DNA from: Bacillus sp. ISL-34
Lineage (GTDB): Bacteria > Bacillota > Bacilli > Bacillales > DSM-1321
Direction of reading: 5' to 3'
DNA length: 64,000 nt
NCBI RefSeq assembly: GCF_018613325.1
Contig: NZ_JAGGQJ010000002.1
Span: forward strand, 248,001-312,000
Each line of letters opens with the position of its first letter. Position 1 is the first letter of the stretch. The notes under the pieces were generated by a model. It did no database searches. It saw only the letters and a program-made list of their open reading frames with translations, and was not told the DNA's origin. This document shows positions 24,827-33,356 of this stretch, one piece after another. Position numbers and translations under genes: made by a program.

Positions 24827-26134
24827 ATGTTAACGATTTTAGGATTTTGCATGATTTTAACGTTTCTGGTCTTAGTCATCACAAAGCGCTTATCAGTGGT
24901 TGTCGCTTTTATCTTCACGGCGATAGCTTTTGGTGTGATTGGTGGGTTTGCTTCGGAAATGGGAGATATGATGGTTGCGGGTATTTTAAAGGTGACACCG
25001 ACAGCAGTCATGATCGTTTTTGCTATTCTATACTTTGGTTTAATGATTGACGTTGGTTTATTCGATCCCATGATCGCTAAAATACTGAGTTTTGTAAAAG
25101 GAGACCCGCTAAAGGTTGTCATGGCAACCGCCATTATAACCATTTTGGTAGGTTTGGACGGAGACGGTTCTTCCACATTCATGATCACCGTTTCAGCCAT
25201 GCTGCCGCTTTATATCAAATTAGGGATGAACAGGCTCGTATTGGCCTGTGTCGTTGGTTTAGCCGCTGGGGTCATGAATATGATCCCTTGGGGAGGTCCT
25301 TTGGTCAGGGCGGCCGCGAGCCTTCAAGTTGAAGTATCGGAGTTATTCATTCCGCTCATTCCGGTCATGATTTGCGGTCTTTTATGGACGCTTTTTTCGG
25401 CATATGTACTTGGCAAAAAGGAAAGGGAGAGATTGGGGGTCAGTTCCATGGAGACGACCATGCCACCTGGTATGAGCGAACAGGCAGCAGCTGTTGAAAC
25501 CGCACCTCAAGGAACATCCAAGCTTTTTTGGTTTAATTGGCTTCTGACGATTTTATTGATGGTATTGCTTGTGATGGAAGTGCTGCCGATCCAAATCTTA
25601 TTCGCCTCCGCTTTTGCGATTGCATTATTTGTTAACTTTCCGAACCCGAAAGAACAGCAGGAAAGGATTTTAAGTCATGCCAATAGCTTCGTGATGATCT
25701 GTACACTCATTTTCGCTGCAGGGATTTTTACGGGTGTATTCACAGAAACGAAGATGATGGACTCGATGGCCGCTTCAATCGTAACCGTCATCCCGGATTG
25801 GCTTGGGGCACATTTGCCACTGGTGGTAGCGCTGACGAGCATTCCGATGGGATTCATCTTTTCACCTGATGCCTATTACTTTGGCATTCTGCCGATAATA
25901 AGTGAAACGGCATCGAGCTTCGGGATTGCCCCTGTAGAAATCGGAAGGGCGGCTTTATTAGGTCATTCGACCACAGGGTTCCCCTTATCGCCATTGGTGC
26001 CTGCCACCTTCATATTGATTGGCCTTGTAGGTGTGGATTTTGGGGATCACCAAAAATTCCTGTTTAAATGGGCATTTGGGACAACCATCATCATGACGAT
26101 CGCAGCCATTACTTTCGGGGTCATCACTTTGTAG
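24827..26134 (+). CDS. CitMHS-family metal-citrate/H+ symporter
   Basis: 435 residues, about 11-12 TM segments. The family block DGDGSSTFMIT (about residues 105-115) and the C-terminal TGFPLSPLVPATF are characteristic of CitM/CitH of B. subtilis, which take up Mg- or Ca-citrate. AAAGGAG SD. No CitST two-component pair is adjacent. The metal preference is not readable. Confidence 0.88.
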   Translation: MLTILGFCMILTFLVLVITKRLSVVVAFIFTAIAFGVIGGFASEMGDMMVAGILKVTPTAVMIVFAILYFGLMIDVGLFDPMIAKILSFVKGDPLKVVMATAIITILVGLDGDGSSTFMITVSAMLPLYIKLGMNRLVLACVVGLAAGVMNMIPWGGPLVRAAASLQVEVSELFIPLIPVMICGLLWTLFSAYVLGKKERERLGVSSMETTMPPGMSEQAAAVETAPQGTSKLFWFNWLLTILLMVLLVMEVLPIQILFASAFAIALFVNFPNPKEQQERILSHANSFVMICTLIFAAGIFTGVFTETKMMDSMAASIVTVIPDWLGAHLPLVVALTSIPMGFIFSPDAYYFGILPIISETASSFGIAPVEIGRAALLGHSTTGFPLSPLVPATFILIGLVGVDFGDHQKFLFKWAFGTTIIMTIAAITFGVITL

Positions 26135-26299
26135 TGAGCCCATTAAGCTATAATGCAAAATCCTTGTCTGTGAATTTAGTAAGGGTTTCACTCTCAAGGA
26201 ATAATCCATTTTCCTATTTATCCCGCTTTATGTTTATTCTTCCATAATGGTGGAAAGTAATAAGAGAAAGATACATATAAGAGAGTGAGGGAGTTTATC

Positions 26300-26932
26300 A
26301 TGAACTATAAACAAAAACTTGTACTGCCTATGTGTGCTGCCCTTTTACTGTATGGATGTAATTCAGCGGATGATTCAAATCAGTCCGATAATGATGCCGA
26401 GGACATGACTACAGTGGGACAAGGAACAGATACAGAGGTTGATCCGCAGGTGAAAGCGGAAGTTAAAGATGTAGATGGTAAAACACTTGGGACGGTAAAC
26501 TTTAGCGCTGAAGAGAATTCCGTAGTGATCGAGACCGCTTTGGAAGGCCTTGAGCCAGGCTATCATGGATTCCATGTTCACGAAAACGCAGCATGTGAGG
26601 CAGATGCCAAGGATGGCCCTTTCACTACAGCAGGAGGACACTTCAATCCAACTGGTGAAACGCATTCTAAACACGCAGGTGATATGCCTCCTTTATATGT
26701 AAAAGAAGATGGGACGGCAAAATATTCGGCAACATTGGATAACATGACAATAGACCAACTGAAGAAAGAAGAGCTGGCTGTAATCGTTCATGCGAATCCA
26801 GACAACTTTGCCAATATTCCTGACCGCTATGAAGCCAATGGAGAAAAAGGACCTGATGAAGATACTTTGAAAACTGGTGATGCAGGCGATAGGCAAGCTT
26901 GCGGGATTGTTGTAAGTGCAGAGGCAAAATAA
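26300..26932 (+). CDS. sodC: Cu,Zn superoxide dismutase-like lipoprotein (YojM/SodC)
   Basis: A 210-residue extracytoplasmic lipoprotein. Signal peptide with lipobox LLYGC (Cys near residue 20), acidic linker, then the SOD beta-barrel. All metal ligands are present: GFHVHE, GGHFNP, the bridging and zinc His in THSKHAGD with the zinc Asp, and IVHANPDN. The catalytic Arg is in DRQACG, and two Cys can form the usual disulfide. I recall B. subtilis YojM as lacking copper ligands; this copy looks complete. Start at 26300 by GTGAGGGAG SD. Confidence 0.88.
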   Translation: MNYKQKLVLPMCAALLLYGCNSADDSNQSDNDAEDMTTVGQGTDTEVDPQVKAEVKDVDGKTLGTVNFSAEENSVVIETALEGLEPGYHGFHVHENAACEADAKDGPFTTAGGHFNPTGETHSKHAGDMPPLYVKEDGTAKYSATLDNMTIDQLKKEELAVIVHANPDNFANIPDRYEANGEKGPDEDTLKTGDAGDRQACGIVVSAEAK

Positions 26933-26944
26933 CATTAATGAAGT

Positions 26945-26978
26945 AAGAGCGATTCCTCTAAAGAGGAATCGCTCTTTT
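26945..26978 (+). terminator. Intrinsic terminator of sodC
   Basis: A 14-bp perfect stem AAGAGCGATTCCTC / GAGGAATCGCTCTT, then TTC. The stretch from here to 27181 contains nothing else I can support. Confidence 0.85.
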
Positions 26979-27181
26979 CATTGAAGATAAAACGGCTGGC
27001 CGCTAAAATCTCAAAGCTGAAACCATTCTTTTTCCGATTTAAGAAGGTTTTTTCTATTGTGATATAGAAGTAAGAATGTAAGTAATATTGCAGTAGAGGC
27101 AGATGGCATTAAAAGATCATAGTTAATTCTAGCAGTGGAATGAAGTCCGAGACATAGGTTTAATATAGGAAAATAAGATTT

Positions 27182-27222
27182 AAAAAAACCCGAATAGGGA
27201 TCATGTCCACTGATTCGGGTTT
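27182..27222 (-). terminator. Intrinsic terminator of trhO
   Basis: On the minus strand AAACCCGAAT ... ATTCGGGTTTTTTT. Confidence 0.85.
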
Positions 27223-27229
27223 GCTAAAA

Positions 27230-28195
27230 TCATTTTGCCGTAATGTTTTCTTCGATTAGCTGTAATCTCTCAGCCACTTCTTCTTCAGAAAGGTTATGCT
27301 CGACTACATAGCGGTTACGCGGATGCACTCGGCATTCATGAGTACAGCTGCGCATATGTTTGTGTTCGTTCTCTTCACTGCAAAGGATTTTCTTGTTGCA
27401 TTCAGGATTAGCGCAATTAACATAGCGTTCACAAGGTTCGCCGGAATAAATATCGCGTCCGACAATGACATGTTCCTTTTGATTGATAGGTACGGCAATC
27501 CTTTCATCGAAAACATACATTTGGCCATCCCATAGCTCACCTTGGACTTCGGGATCCTTCCCGTATGTTGCGATGCCGCCATGCAGCTGGCTTACATCTT
27601 CAAAGCCTTCTTCGACAAGCCAGCCGGAGAATTTCTCACAGCGGATACCGCCGGTGCAATACGTCAGGATTTTTTTGCCTTCGAACATTTGCTTATTTTC
27701 CCGGACCCATTCAGGAAGTTCACGGAAATTCGTGATTTCCGGCTTGATTGCACCCCTGAAATGTCCTAAGTCAAATTCATAGTCATTTCTGGCATCAAGG
27801 ACGATGGTATTTTCATCTTGCATTTGCTCGAAGAACTCCTTCGGGCTCAAGTATTTGCCTGTCGTCTGGTTCGGGTTGATGTCATCTTCCAAGCGAAGCG
27901 TTACAAGTTCATTGCGTGGACGAACATGCATTTTTTTGAAAGCATGGCCGTCAGCTTCATCTATTTTAAACACGATATCGGCAAAGCGGGGATCGCTTTT
28001 CATCATGTCCATATATTTGTTGGTTTGTTCGATCGTACCTGAAACTGTTCCGTTGATACCCTCTGATGCCACCAAGATACGGCCTTTCAATTCAAGGGCT
28101 TTACATGCCGCAAGATGCTCGGCAGCGAATTCTTCGTGATTCTCGATTGGTGTATACAAATAATAAAGTAATACTCTATATGGTTTTGTTTCCAT
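27230..28195 (-). CDS. trhO: tRNA uridine(34) hydroxylase (rhodanese-domain TrhO)
   Basis: 321 residues. The N-terminal acylphosphatase-like domain has [16 protein letters not shown]. The central rhodanese domain has the active-site loop [13 protein letters not shown] (Cys at about 178), and the C-terminus is Cys-rich, with four Cys-containing turns that may bind metal. It makes 5-hydroxyuridine at tRNA position 34 in an O2-dependent, prephenate-independent route. Closest B. subtilis relative is YbfQ. Confidence 0.93.
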   Translation of the reverse strand: METKPYRVLLYYLYTPIENHEEFAAEHLAACKALELKGRILVASEGINGTVSGTIEQTNKYMDMMKSDPRFADIVFKIDEADGHAFKKMHVRPRNELVTLRLEDDINPNQTTGKYLSPKEFFEQMQDENTIVLDARNDYEFDLGHFRGAIKPEITNFRELPEWVRENKQMFEGKKILTYCTGGIRCEKFSGWLVEEGFEDVSQLHGGIATYGKDPEVQGELWDGQMYVFDERIAVPINQKEHVIVGRDIYSGEPCERYVNCANPECNKKILCSEENEHKHMRSCTHECRVHPRNRYVVEHNLSEEEVAERLQLIEENITAK

Positions 28196-28336
28196 TTTTT
28201 ATTTACCACCTATGTTTTATATTTGCAAGATATAAAGGGTGATCATTAAGACACTTTTCTCTTACAGATAATCATTATACCAAGAAAACGTAAAAATGAT
28301 AAGGTCATGAAGAAAATTCAAGAGGAGTTGTATGGA

Positions 28337-29353
28337 ATGTTGAAAGAGTTACTGAGATATCCAATCATTCAAGCACCTATGGCAGGAGGAGCTTCAACTC
28401 CGAAGCTTGCAGCTGCAGTATCGAATGCAGGTGGATTGGGCTTTCTCGCAGCTGGCTATAAGACTGCGGAAGAGATGAAGGACGAGATAGAGCAGACCCG
28501 TCATTTGACTGAGCGCCCTTTTGGCGTGAATGTATTTGTGCCAAGCAACGAGGCGGTGGATGAAAATATATTATCTGCCTATCGTGAAAAGATCGAAAAA
28601 GAGGCTGAGAGCGTTGGGGCTGAGATTGGAAAAGCCGATAGTGATGACGATGATTGGGGAAATAAACTACATGTATTGAAGGAGGCTGGGGTCGCTGTCG
28701 TCAGTTTTACGTTTGGATGTCCAACGGAAGATGTAATAAGGGAGCTCCAAGATGTCGGTTCCCTTATAGCCGTGACAGTAACCAACCTTCAGGAAGCAAA
28801 AAAGGCGGCGGGAGCAGGCGCGGATGTTCTATGTGTGCAGGGGTTTGAAGCAGGGGGTCACCGGGGCAGCTTTGATAACCGCACAGAAGATGATTACGGT
28901 CTTTTAGTATTGATTCGGATGATAAAAGATGAGCTGAACTTACCGATCATTGCGGCGGGCGGACTGATGCATGGAAAGGATATCGCAGCTGTGCTCGAAG
29001 CGGGAGCAACAGCGGCGCAATTGGGAACTGCTTTCCTTCGCTGCCCCGAAAGCGGGGCAAGTCCGGTCCATAAGGCAGCGCTGGGAAATCCCCGATTTAC
29101 TAAGACCTCTGTTACCCGAGCCTTCAGCGGCCGGAGGGCACGCGGTTTGGTGAATCACTTTTTAACGGAATATGATAGCCTTGCACCGGTCGCCTATCCT
29201 CATGTCCATCACATGACAAAGCAAATGCGCAAAGCGGCTGGACAAAAAAACAACCCTGAATTGATGGCTTTGTGGGCTGGACAGGGATATAAGTTGAGCA
29301 GGGAACTTCCTGCATCGGAATTGGTTGAATTTCTTGCAGAAGAACTAAACTGA
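28337..29353 (+). CDS. Nitronate monooxygenase
   Basis: 338 residues, FMN-dependent TIM barrel that oxidises propionate-3-nitronate and related nitronates. YPIIQAPMAGGASTPKLAAAVSNAGGLGF lies at the N-terminus (FMN binding), the catalytic His in QGFEAGGHRGSF, and the phosphate sites in PIIAAGG and GATAAQLGTAFL. Start at 28337: GAGGAG SD 9 nt away, rather than the in-frame ATG at 28307. It is followed after 17 nt by a GNAT gene, probably one transcript. Unlike the protein at 4836, this one keeps the catalytic His. Confidence 0.9.
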   Translation: MLKELLRYPIIQAPMAGGASTPKLAAAVSNAGGLGFLAAGYKTAEEMKDEIEQTRHLTERPFGVNVFVPSNEAVDENILSAYREKIEKEAESVGAEIGKADSDDDDWGNKLHVLKEAGVAVVSFTFGCPTEDVIRELQDVGSLIAVTVTNLQEAKKAAGAGADVLCVQGFEAGGHRGSFDNRTEDDYGLLVLIRMIKDELNLPIIAAGGLMHGKDIAAVLEAGATAAQLGTAFLRCPESGASPVHKAALGNPRFTKTSVTRAFSGRRARGLVNHFLTEYDSLAPVAYPHVHHMTKQMRKAAGQKNNPELMALWAGQGYKLSRELPASELVEFLAEELN

Positions 29354-29370
29354 GAAGGGGGTGGTTGCTG

Positions 29371-29826
29371 ATGGAGATAAGGGAATTATTCATGGGTGAG
29401 CCACCCCCGATGCATTTATTGCTTTTGGCAGATCCTTCAAGGGAATTGGTCGAGGAATACTTGGGAAGCGGAACTTGCTTTGTTGCCGTGAGTGATAAGC
29501 GAATGATCGGTGTTTATGTTTTACTGCAAAAAGGCCCGGAACTGATAGAGATAATGAACATCGCAGTGGATGAACGGCACCATGGAAGAGGAATCGGCAG
29601 GCAATTGATTGAACACGCCAAATGCCATGCAAGGCAACAGGGATATAAAAAGATTGAAATCGGCACGGGAAATTCGGGGATAGGGCAGCTTGCCCTTTAC
29701 CAAAAATGCGGTTTTAGAATAACTGGGGTCGATCGGGATTTTTTTAATAGAAACTATTCCGAGGCCATTTATGAAAATGGGATTCAGTGCCAGGATATGA
29801 TTCGCTTGTCACTAAGTTTAGACTAA
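29371..29826 (+). CDS. GNAT-family acetyltransferase
   Basis: 151 residues with the GNAT core IMNIAVDERHHGRGIGRQLIEHA (pyrophosphate loop RGIGRQ) and YQKCGF near the C-terminus. It resembles B. subtilis YvbK. The ATG at 29371 has GGGGG SD at about 9 nt. Co-transcribed with the nitronate monooxygenase. Acceptor unknown. Confidence 0.85.
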   Translation: MEIRELFMGEPPPMHLLLLADPSRELVEEYLGSGTCFVAVSDKRMIGVYVLLQKGPELIEIMNIAVDERHHGRGIGRQLIEHAKCHARQQGYKKIEIGTGNSGIGQLALYQKCGFRITGVDRDFFNRNYSEAIYENGIQCQDMIRLSLSLD

Positions 29827-29898
29827 GCAATGATCATCCAAGTTTGACGGAAGCTTTACAGACAAAAGTGCACTTCGCATTGCTTGGGGGGAAGGAAC

Positions 29899-30042
29899 TT
29901 GTTCTTTGGTGATATGATTTATCTTCTTTTTGCTTTACTAATGCCGTTTTTATTTGCGATTGGCGTTTTCGTATTCATTCGATCAACGAAAAGGCAAAAG
30001 GATTCTTTATCGAAAATTCACAAAGACTCACATGGAAAATAG
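29899..30042 (+). CDS. Small single-pass membrane protein, 47 residues
   Basis: TTG start after GGGGGAAGGAAC; an in-frame ATG lies at 29914. One hydrophobic helix (YLLFALLMPFLFAIGVFVF) is followed by a basic, hydrophilic tail. A strong terminator follows 10 nt later. Typical of Bacillus small membrane peptides; family not recognised. Confidence 0.55.
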   Translation: MFFGDMIYLLFALLMPFLFAIGVFVFIRSTKRQKDSLSKIHKDSHGK

Positions 30043-30051
30043 CAGCAAGAG

Positions 30052-30087
30052 AAAAAGAGTGCAAAACAACGGCACTCTTTTTTCTCA
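30052..30087. terminator. Bidirectional terminator
   Basis: AAAGAGTGC, 9-nt loop, GCACTCTTTTTT, with an A-rich left arm giving Ts on the minus strand. Confidence 0.85.
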
Positions 30088-30090
30088 TCT

Positions 30091-30669
30091 TCACCTTTCC
30101 AAAAAAGCTTCCAAATTCCTTTTCACACTGGGCCATTCATGCTCGAGAATACTGTAGACCACCGTGTTCCTGATCCTTCCATCTTGCAGTTTTTTCTCCA
30201 TCCTCAAAATGCCTTCTTCAAGGGCGCCGAGCCTTGTTATTGCTGCACGCGATCTTTTGTTGCGTTCGTCAGTCCTGAATTCAACCCGTTTCATTTGCCA
30301 CTTTTCAAAAGCATGCTGCAATAGCAGGTACTTACATTCTGTGTTAATGGCTGTTCGCCATTTGTCGGGATGATACCAAGTTGCGCCGATTTCCAGGGAT
30401 TGATTATGAAATTGAATATTTCGTAAGCTCGTGCTGCCAATTATCGAATCATCAGTCTGATCGATAACGACAAATGGATGATGAAGTTCCTGTTCCCTTG
30501 CTCGAATGCCTTCTTTTACATAGGAAACCGCCTCTTCATATGACAAAATTTTTGTTGCGCTCCATTCCCATATTTCAGATGGCAGGGAAGCGGCGTAAAG
30601 CGGTTCGATATGATGTTCCATCATCGGGGCGAGTATCACGTGTTTCCCGAATAATTCGATAAGTTCCAT
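30091..30669 (-). CDS. RimJ/RimL-type GNAT acetyltransferase
   Basis: 192 residues, with the RimL-group features GATWYHPDKWRTAINTECKY and EFRTDERNKRSRAAITRLGA. Start at 30669 fixed by AGAGGAGG SD. It is divergent from the MocR regulator gene with 103 nt between starts, so probably its target. Acceptor unknown. Confidence 0.85.
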   Translation of the reverse strand: MELIELFGKHVILAPMMEHHIEPLYAASLPSEIWEWSATKILSYEEAVSYVKEGIRAREQELHHPFVVIDQTDDSIIGSTSLRNIQFHNQSLEIGATWYHPDKWRTAINTECKYLLLQHAFEKWQMKRVEFRTDERNKRSRAAITRLGALEEGILRMEKKLQDGRIRNTVVYSILEHEWPSVKRNLEAFLER

Positions 30670-30711
30670 AATTTCCTCCTCTTGATTGATATCTTCATTA
30701 TAAAAATATTC

Positions 30712-30756
30712 TGGTTCTGCAATAAGGACCAATGCTGATATAATTTATGGAACCAG
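30712..30756. promoter_or_regulatory. Candidate MocR operator and promoter in the divergent region
   Basis: TGGTTC, then GGACCA (30727-30732), then GGAACCA (30749-30755): three half-sites of one motif in alternating orientation flanking TATAAT (30739-30744). MocR regulators typically bind such repeated half-sites overlapping their own promoter. Confidence 0.5.
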
Positions 30757-30772
30757 TTTGAAGGAGGAGCAA

Positions 30773-32164
30773 ATGTTTGAAATCACTCTAACGTTAGATA
30801 AAACGAATAAAGAAGCTTTATATGTCCAATTGTATAAATACTTTATAAAGGAAATCCAGAATGGGCAAATAAAGGCCGGAATGAAACTGCCTTCTAAACG
30901 AAAACTGGCCGTGCATTTAGGGATAGGCCTGAATACAGTCGATACGGCTTATCAGCAGTTGATGGCAGAAGGATATGTGGAAAGTCAATTAAGGAAAGGA
31001 TATTACGTAGCCGATTTAGAGCCGATCTCAGCTTTGAATGAGCCGTTGCCTGTAACAGAAGGGATGATGGGCCCTCCGAATGAAAGAAATGAGATAGATT
31101 ACAATCATGGCCGGGTGGACGTGGATTCTTTCCCGCATGCCGTGTGGAAAAAATGCTTGAACAATACGTTGTATCTACAGGAAAGGGAAATGTTCATGAG
31201 CGGCGATCCTCAAGGGGAATGGGGGCTCCGGGCTCAAATCTCATCCTATCTATTTCAATCGAGAGGAGTTCGCTGCGGGGCTGATCAAATCATCATTGGG
31301 GCAGGTACCCAGTATTTCATCCATCTGCTGCGGTTACTTTTTGAAAATGAGCGGGTATTTGGGTTGGAAGACCCTGGGTTTCATCGGGTAAGGGAGGTAC
31401 TGAGACTGGAGGGAGCAAACATGGCATACATACCTTTGGATGAAAGTGGAATGAGTGTGGACTCCTTGAAAGAGAGTGCAGCGAATGTTGCTTATGTCAC
31501 TCCTTCCCATCAATTTCCTTCCGGTATGATCATGCCGATAACTAGACGGGTGGAATTGCTGAATTGGGCAGTGGAGAAAAAGGGTTATATTATTGAAGAT
31601 GATTATGACGGGGAATTCCGACATGCAGGAAAACCGATTCCGTCCTTGCAGGGGTTGGACACTAATGGAAGGGTCATCTACCTAGGCACGTTTTCAAAGT
31701 CGCTCATTCCATCAATCAGGGTGGGATTTATGGTGTTACCGATGGAGTTGGCTTGCCGCTATCAGCAGAAGTTAATAGGATACAAACAGACCGTTTCCAG
31801 ACTGATTCAGGAAACGCTCTGTCTTTTTATGAAAAATGGACATTGGGAACGCCATCTGAATAAAATGCGAACGATTTATCGTAAAAAGAATAAGGTGCTG
31901 CTGAATGCAATTGAAGCGAGCTTTCATGATCGTGTAGCCGTAATCGGTGAAAAGTCGGGATTGCACGTTCTTTTAAAAGTAAAAAACGGCAGCAGTGAGG
32001 CAGAGCTCATTCAAAAGGCTGCCAGTGTGGGGGTTAAAGTCCACCCAACATCGGTTTATCATTCAAAGAATGTGAAGGATCCGACTATTTTGATTGGGTA
32101 CGGTGGGTTAACCGAAAGGGAAATCGAAGCAGGAATCCGTCTTTTAAAAAAGGCATGGCTATAG
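30773..32164 (+). CDS. MocR/GabR-type PLP-dependent regulator
   Basis: 463 residues. N-terminal GntR winged helix (YVQLYKYFIKEIQNGQIKAG, KLPSKRKLAVHLG) is joined to a fold-type I aminotransferase domain. The PLP Lys is in GTFSKSLIPSIRVGF and the Asp/Tyr pair in IIEDDYDGEFR. Start at 30773 by AAGGAGGAG SD. It probably controls itself and the divergent acetyltransferase gene. The ligand is unknown. Confidence 0.92.
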   Translation: MFEITLTLDKTNKEALYVQLYKYFIKEIQNGQIKAGMKLPSKRKLAVHLGIGLNTVDTAYQQLMAEGYVESQLRKGYYVADLEPISALNEPLPVTEGMMGPPNERNEIDYNHGRVDVDSFPHAVWKKCLNNTLYLQEREMFMSGDPQGEWGLRAQISSYLFQSRGVRCGADQIIIGAGTQYFIHLLRLLFENERVFGLEDPGFHRVREVLRLEGANMAYIPLDESGMSVDSLKESAANVAYVTPSHQFPSGMIMPITRRVELLNWAVEKKGYIIEDDYDGEFRHAGKPIPSLQGLDTNGRVIYLGTFSKSLIPSIRVGFMVLPMELACRYQQKLIGYKQTVSRLIQETLCLFMKNGHWERHLNKMRTIYRKKNKVLLNAIEASFHDRVAVIGEKSGLHVLLKVKNGSSEAELIQKAASVGVKVHPTSVYHSKNVKDPTILIGYGGLTEREIEAGIRLLKKAWL

Positions 32165-32222
32165 CTTGGTGCGAAAGTAAGCTTCCTTCATACTTATTCA
32201 ACAATGATATAAGATACGCATT

Positions 32223-32642
32223 TTAGTTTCTTATATTATTGAGGATTTTAAGGACCGTCTGGAAAAATACTTCCTGTTCTTCTTCAGTAATGCCATCCAG
32301 GGCTTTTCCTTCGATTTTTTCTGCAATCTTAAGACATTTTGTATGTACCTCTTTTCCCCGGGGGGTCAGTTCGATTCGTTTTTCCTGTTCATCTTTACCA
32401 GGAACTTGTTTAATCATATTATTCTGTTCCATACTGTTGACCGAACGTGTGATGATAACACTATCCACATCCAAGTAACTGCAAATATCGGGGATTGTGG
32501 AATAGCCACAGTTCTTTAAGTAATTCAGGATTGTCCACTGATTATGGTAAATTTCAAGGGCTGTAATTTGTTCATTCATTTTGCTGACTAATGATCTCGA
32601 TACTTGTAAATATTGATGAAATAATTGAGTAGGGTTCGTCAT
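32223..32642 (-). CDS. MarR-family transcriptional regulator
   Basis: 139 residues. Winged helix with DVDSVIITRSVNSMEQNNMIKQ as recognition region and wing DEQEKRIELTPRGKEV. Start at 32642 set by AAAGGAG SD. A perfect inverted repeat lies in its own promoter region (32656-32678). The regulated neighbour is not obvious, as no transporter is adjacent on that side. Confidence 0.9.
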   Translation of the reverse strand: MTNPTQLFHQYLQVSRSLVSKMNEQITALEIYHNQWTILNYLKNCGYSTIPDICSYLDVDSVIITRSVNSMEQNNMIKQVPGKDEQEKRIELTPRGKEVHTKCLKIAEKIEGKALDGITEEEQEVFFQTVLKILNNIRN

Positions 32643-32655
32643 ATGATTCTCCTTT

Positions 32656-32678
32656 ATAATGGTCGACCAGTCCATTAT
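32656..32678. promoter_or_regulatory. Candidate MarR autoregulatory operator
   Basis: Perfect inverted repeat ATAATGG-N9-CCATTAT, 14 nt upstream of the MarR start and partly overlapping the SD region. Confidence 0.6.
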
Positions 32679-32774
32679 ATTCTTTAATTCTTAAAAGTCT
32701 ATTGTAAAGAATCATTTATTTCAGTCAATGTTTATTTTTGGAAGGTAAGCGGGAAAGGGGAAAATACTGGCAAT

Positions 32775-32922
32775 ATGAATGAATCTAGGAAAAAGCTCAG
32801 TCTTCCCAAATCATCAAAAAACAACCGGGGAAGCATATGCACGACCACAAGAAGAATCTTAATGGAATATATTTCAGACTATAGACAAATTCGAGAATTC
32901 GAGTTTGCCTATAGTTTTTTAT
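32775..32922 (+). other. Short transcript with strong terminator but no clear gene
   Basis: A long-stem terminator (32878-32920: ACTATAG, CAAATTCGA / mirrored strand, then TTTTTT) ends a plus-strand transcript. Upstream are GGAAAGGGG with ATG 32775, whose frame runs through the terminator, and GGGGAAG with ATG at 32836, a 15-codon peptide whose stop coincides with the stem. It could be a micropeptide or a small RNA. No other content is seen between 32680 and 32990. Confidence 0.4.
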
Positions 32923-32992
32923 GTCACTCGCGCCCTCGGCGGGAATTGGTAAAAACTTACCTTGAAAGCTGAATGCAATATATCCTGCAAAC

Positions 32993-33023
32993 AAAAACCA
33001 GCCTCTAAAGTGGCTGGTTTTTG
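32993..33023. terminator. Bidirectional terminator
   Basis: AAAAACCAGCC, 8-nt loop, GGCTGGTTTTT. Confidence 0.85.
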
Positions 33024-33024
33024 T

Positions 33025-33228
33025 TTAAAACTTCTCGCTGGTGGAGCGGTGTTTAGTTTCTTTTTTATTTCGTTCTTCTTGTTGTTCATATTTAATTTCA
33101 TCAATTGGTAAATCATCAATGGGCATGACTACTTGATCACGTTCCAGCTGTTTTTCCTGGCTTTTCTTGAAGGCCTTGGATTTATCATTACGCTCATCAA
33201 GATACTTTTCTTTATCTTTATTATCCAA
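33025..33228 (-). CDS. Small highly charged protein, about 67 residues
   Basis: Lys/Glu/Asp/Gln-rich and probably disordered. The C-terminus has MPIDDLPIDEIKYEQQEERN. A TTG start at 33228 has GGAGGG at 7 nt. The in-frame ATG at 33243 lies inside that SD region with no SD of its own. Terminator directly after. Divergent from ytvI. Resembles small spore-former proteins but I cannot name it. Confidence 0.65.
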   Translation of the reverse strand: MDNKDKEKYLDERNDKSKAFKKSQEKQLERDQVVMPIDDLPIDEIKYEQQEERNKKETKHRSTSEKF

Positions 33229-33356
33229 TGTCAATCCCTCCATCTCTTTGTATCTCTTTTTCCCCTTATTGAGAAAATAAAACGTATAAGCGAAATATAT
33301 GTGACCCCATTTCATAAATATAAGGAGAACAGGAAAGTGCAAGGAGGGTTTGTTCA

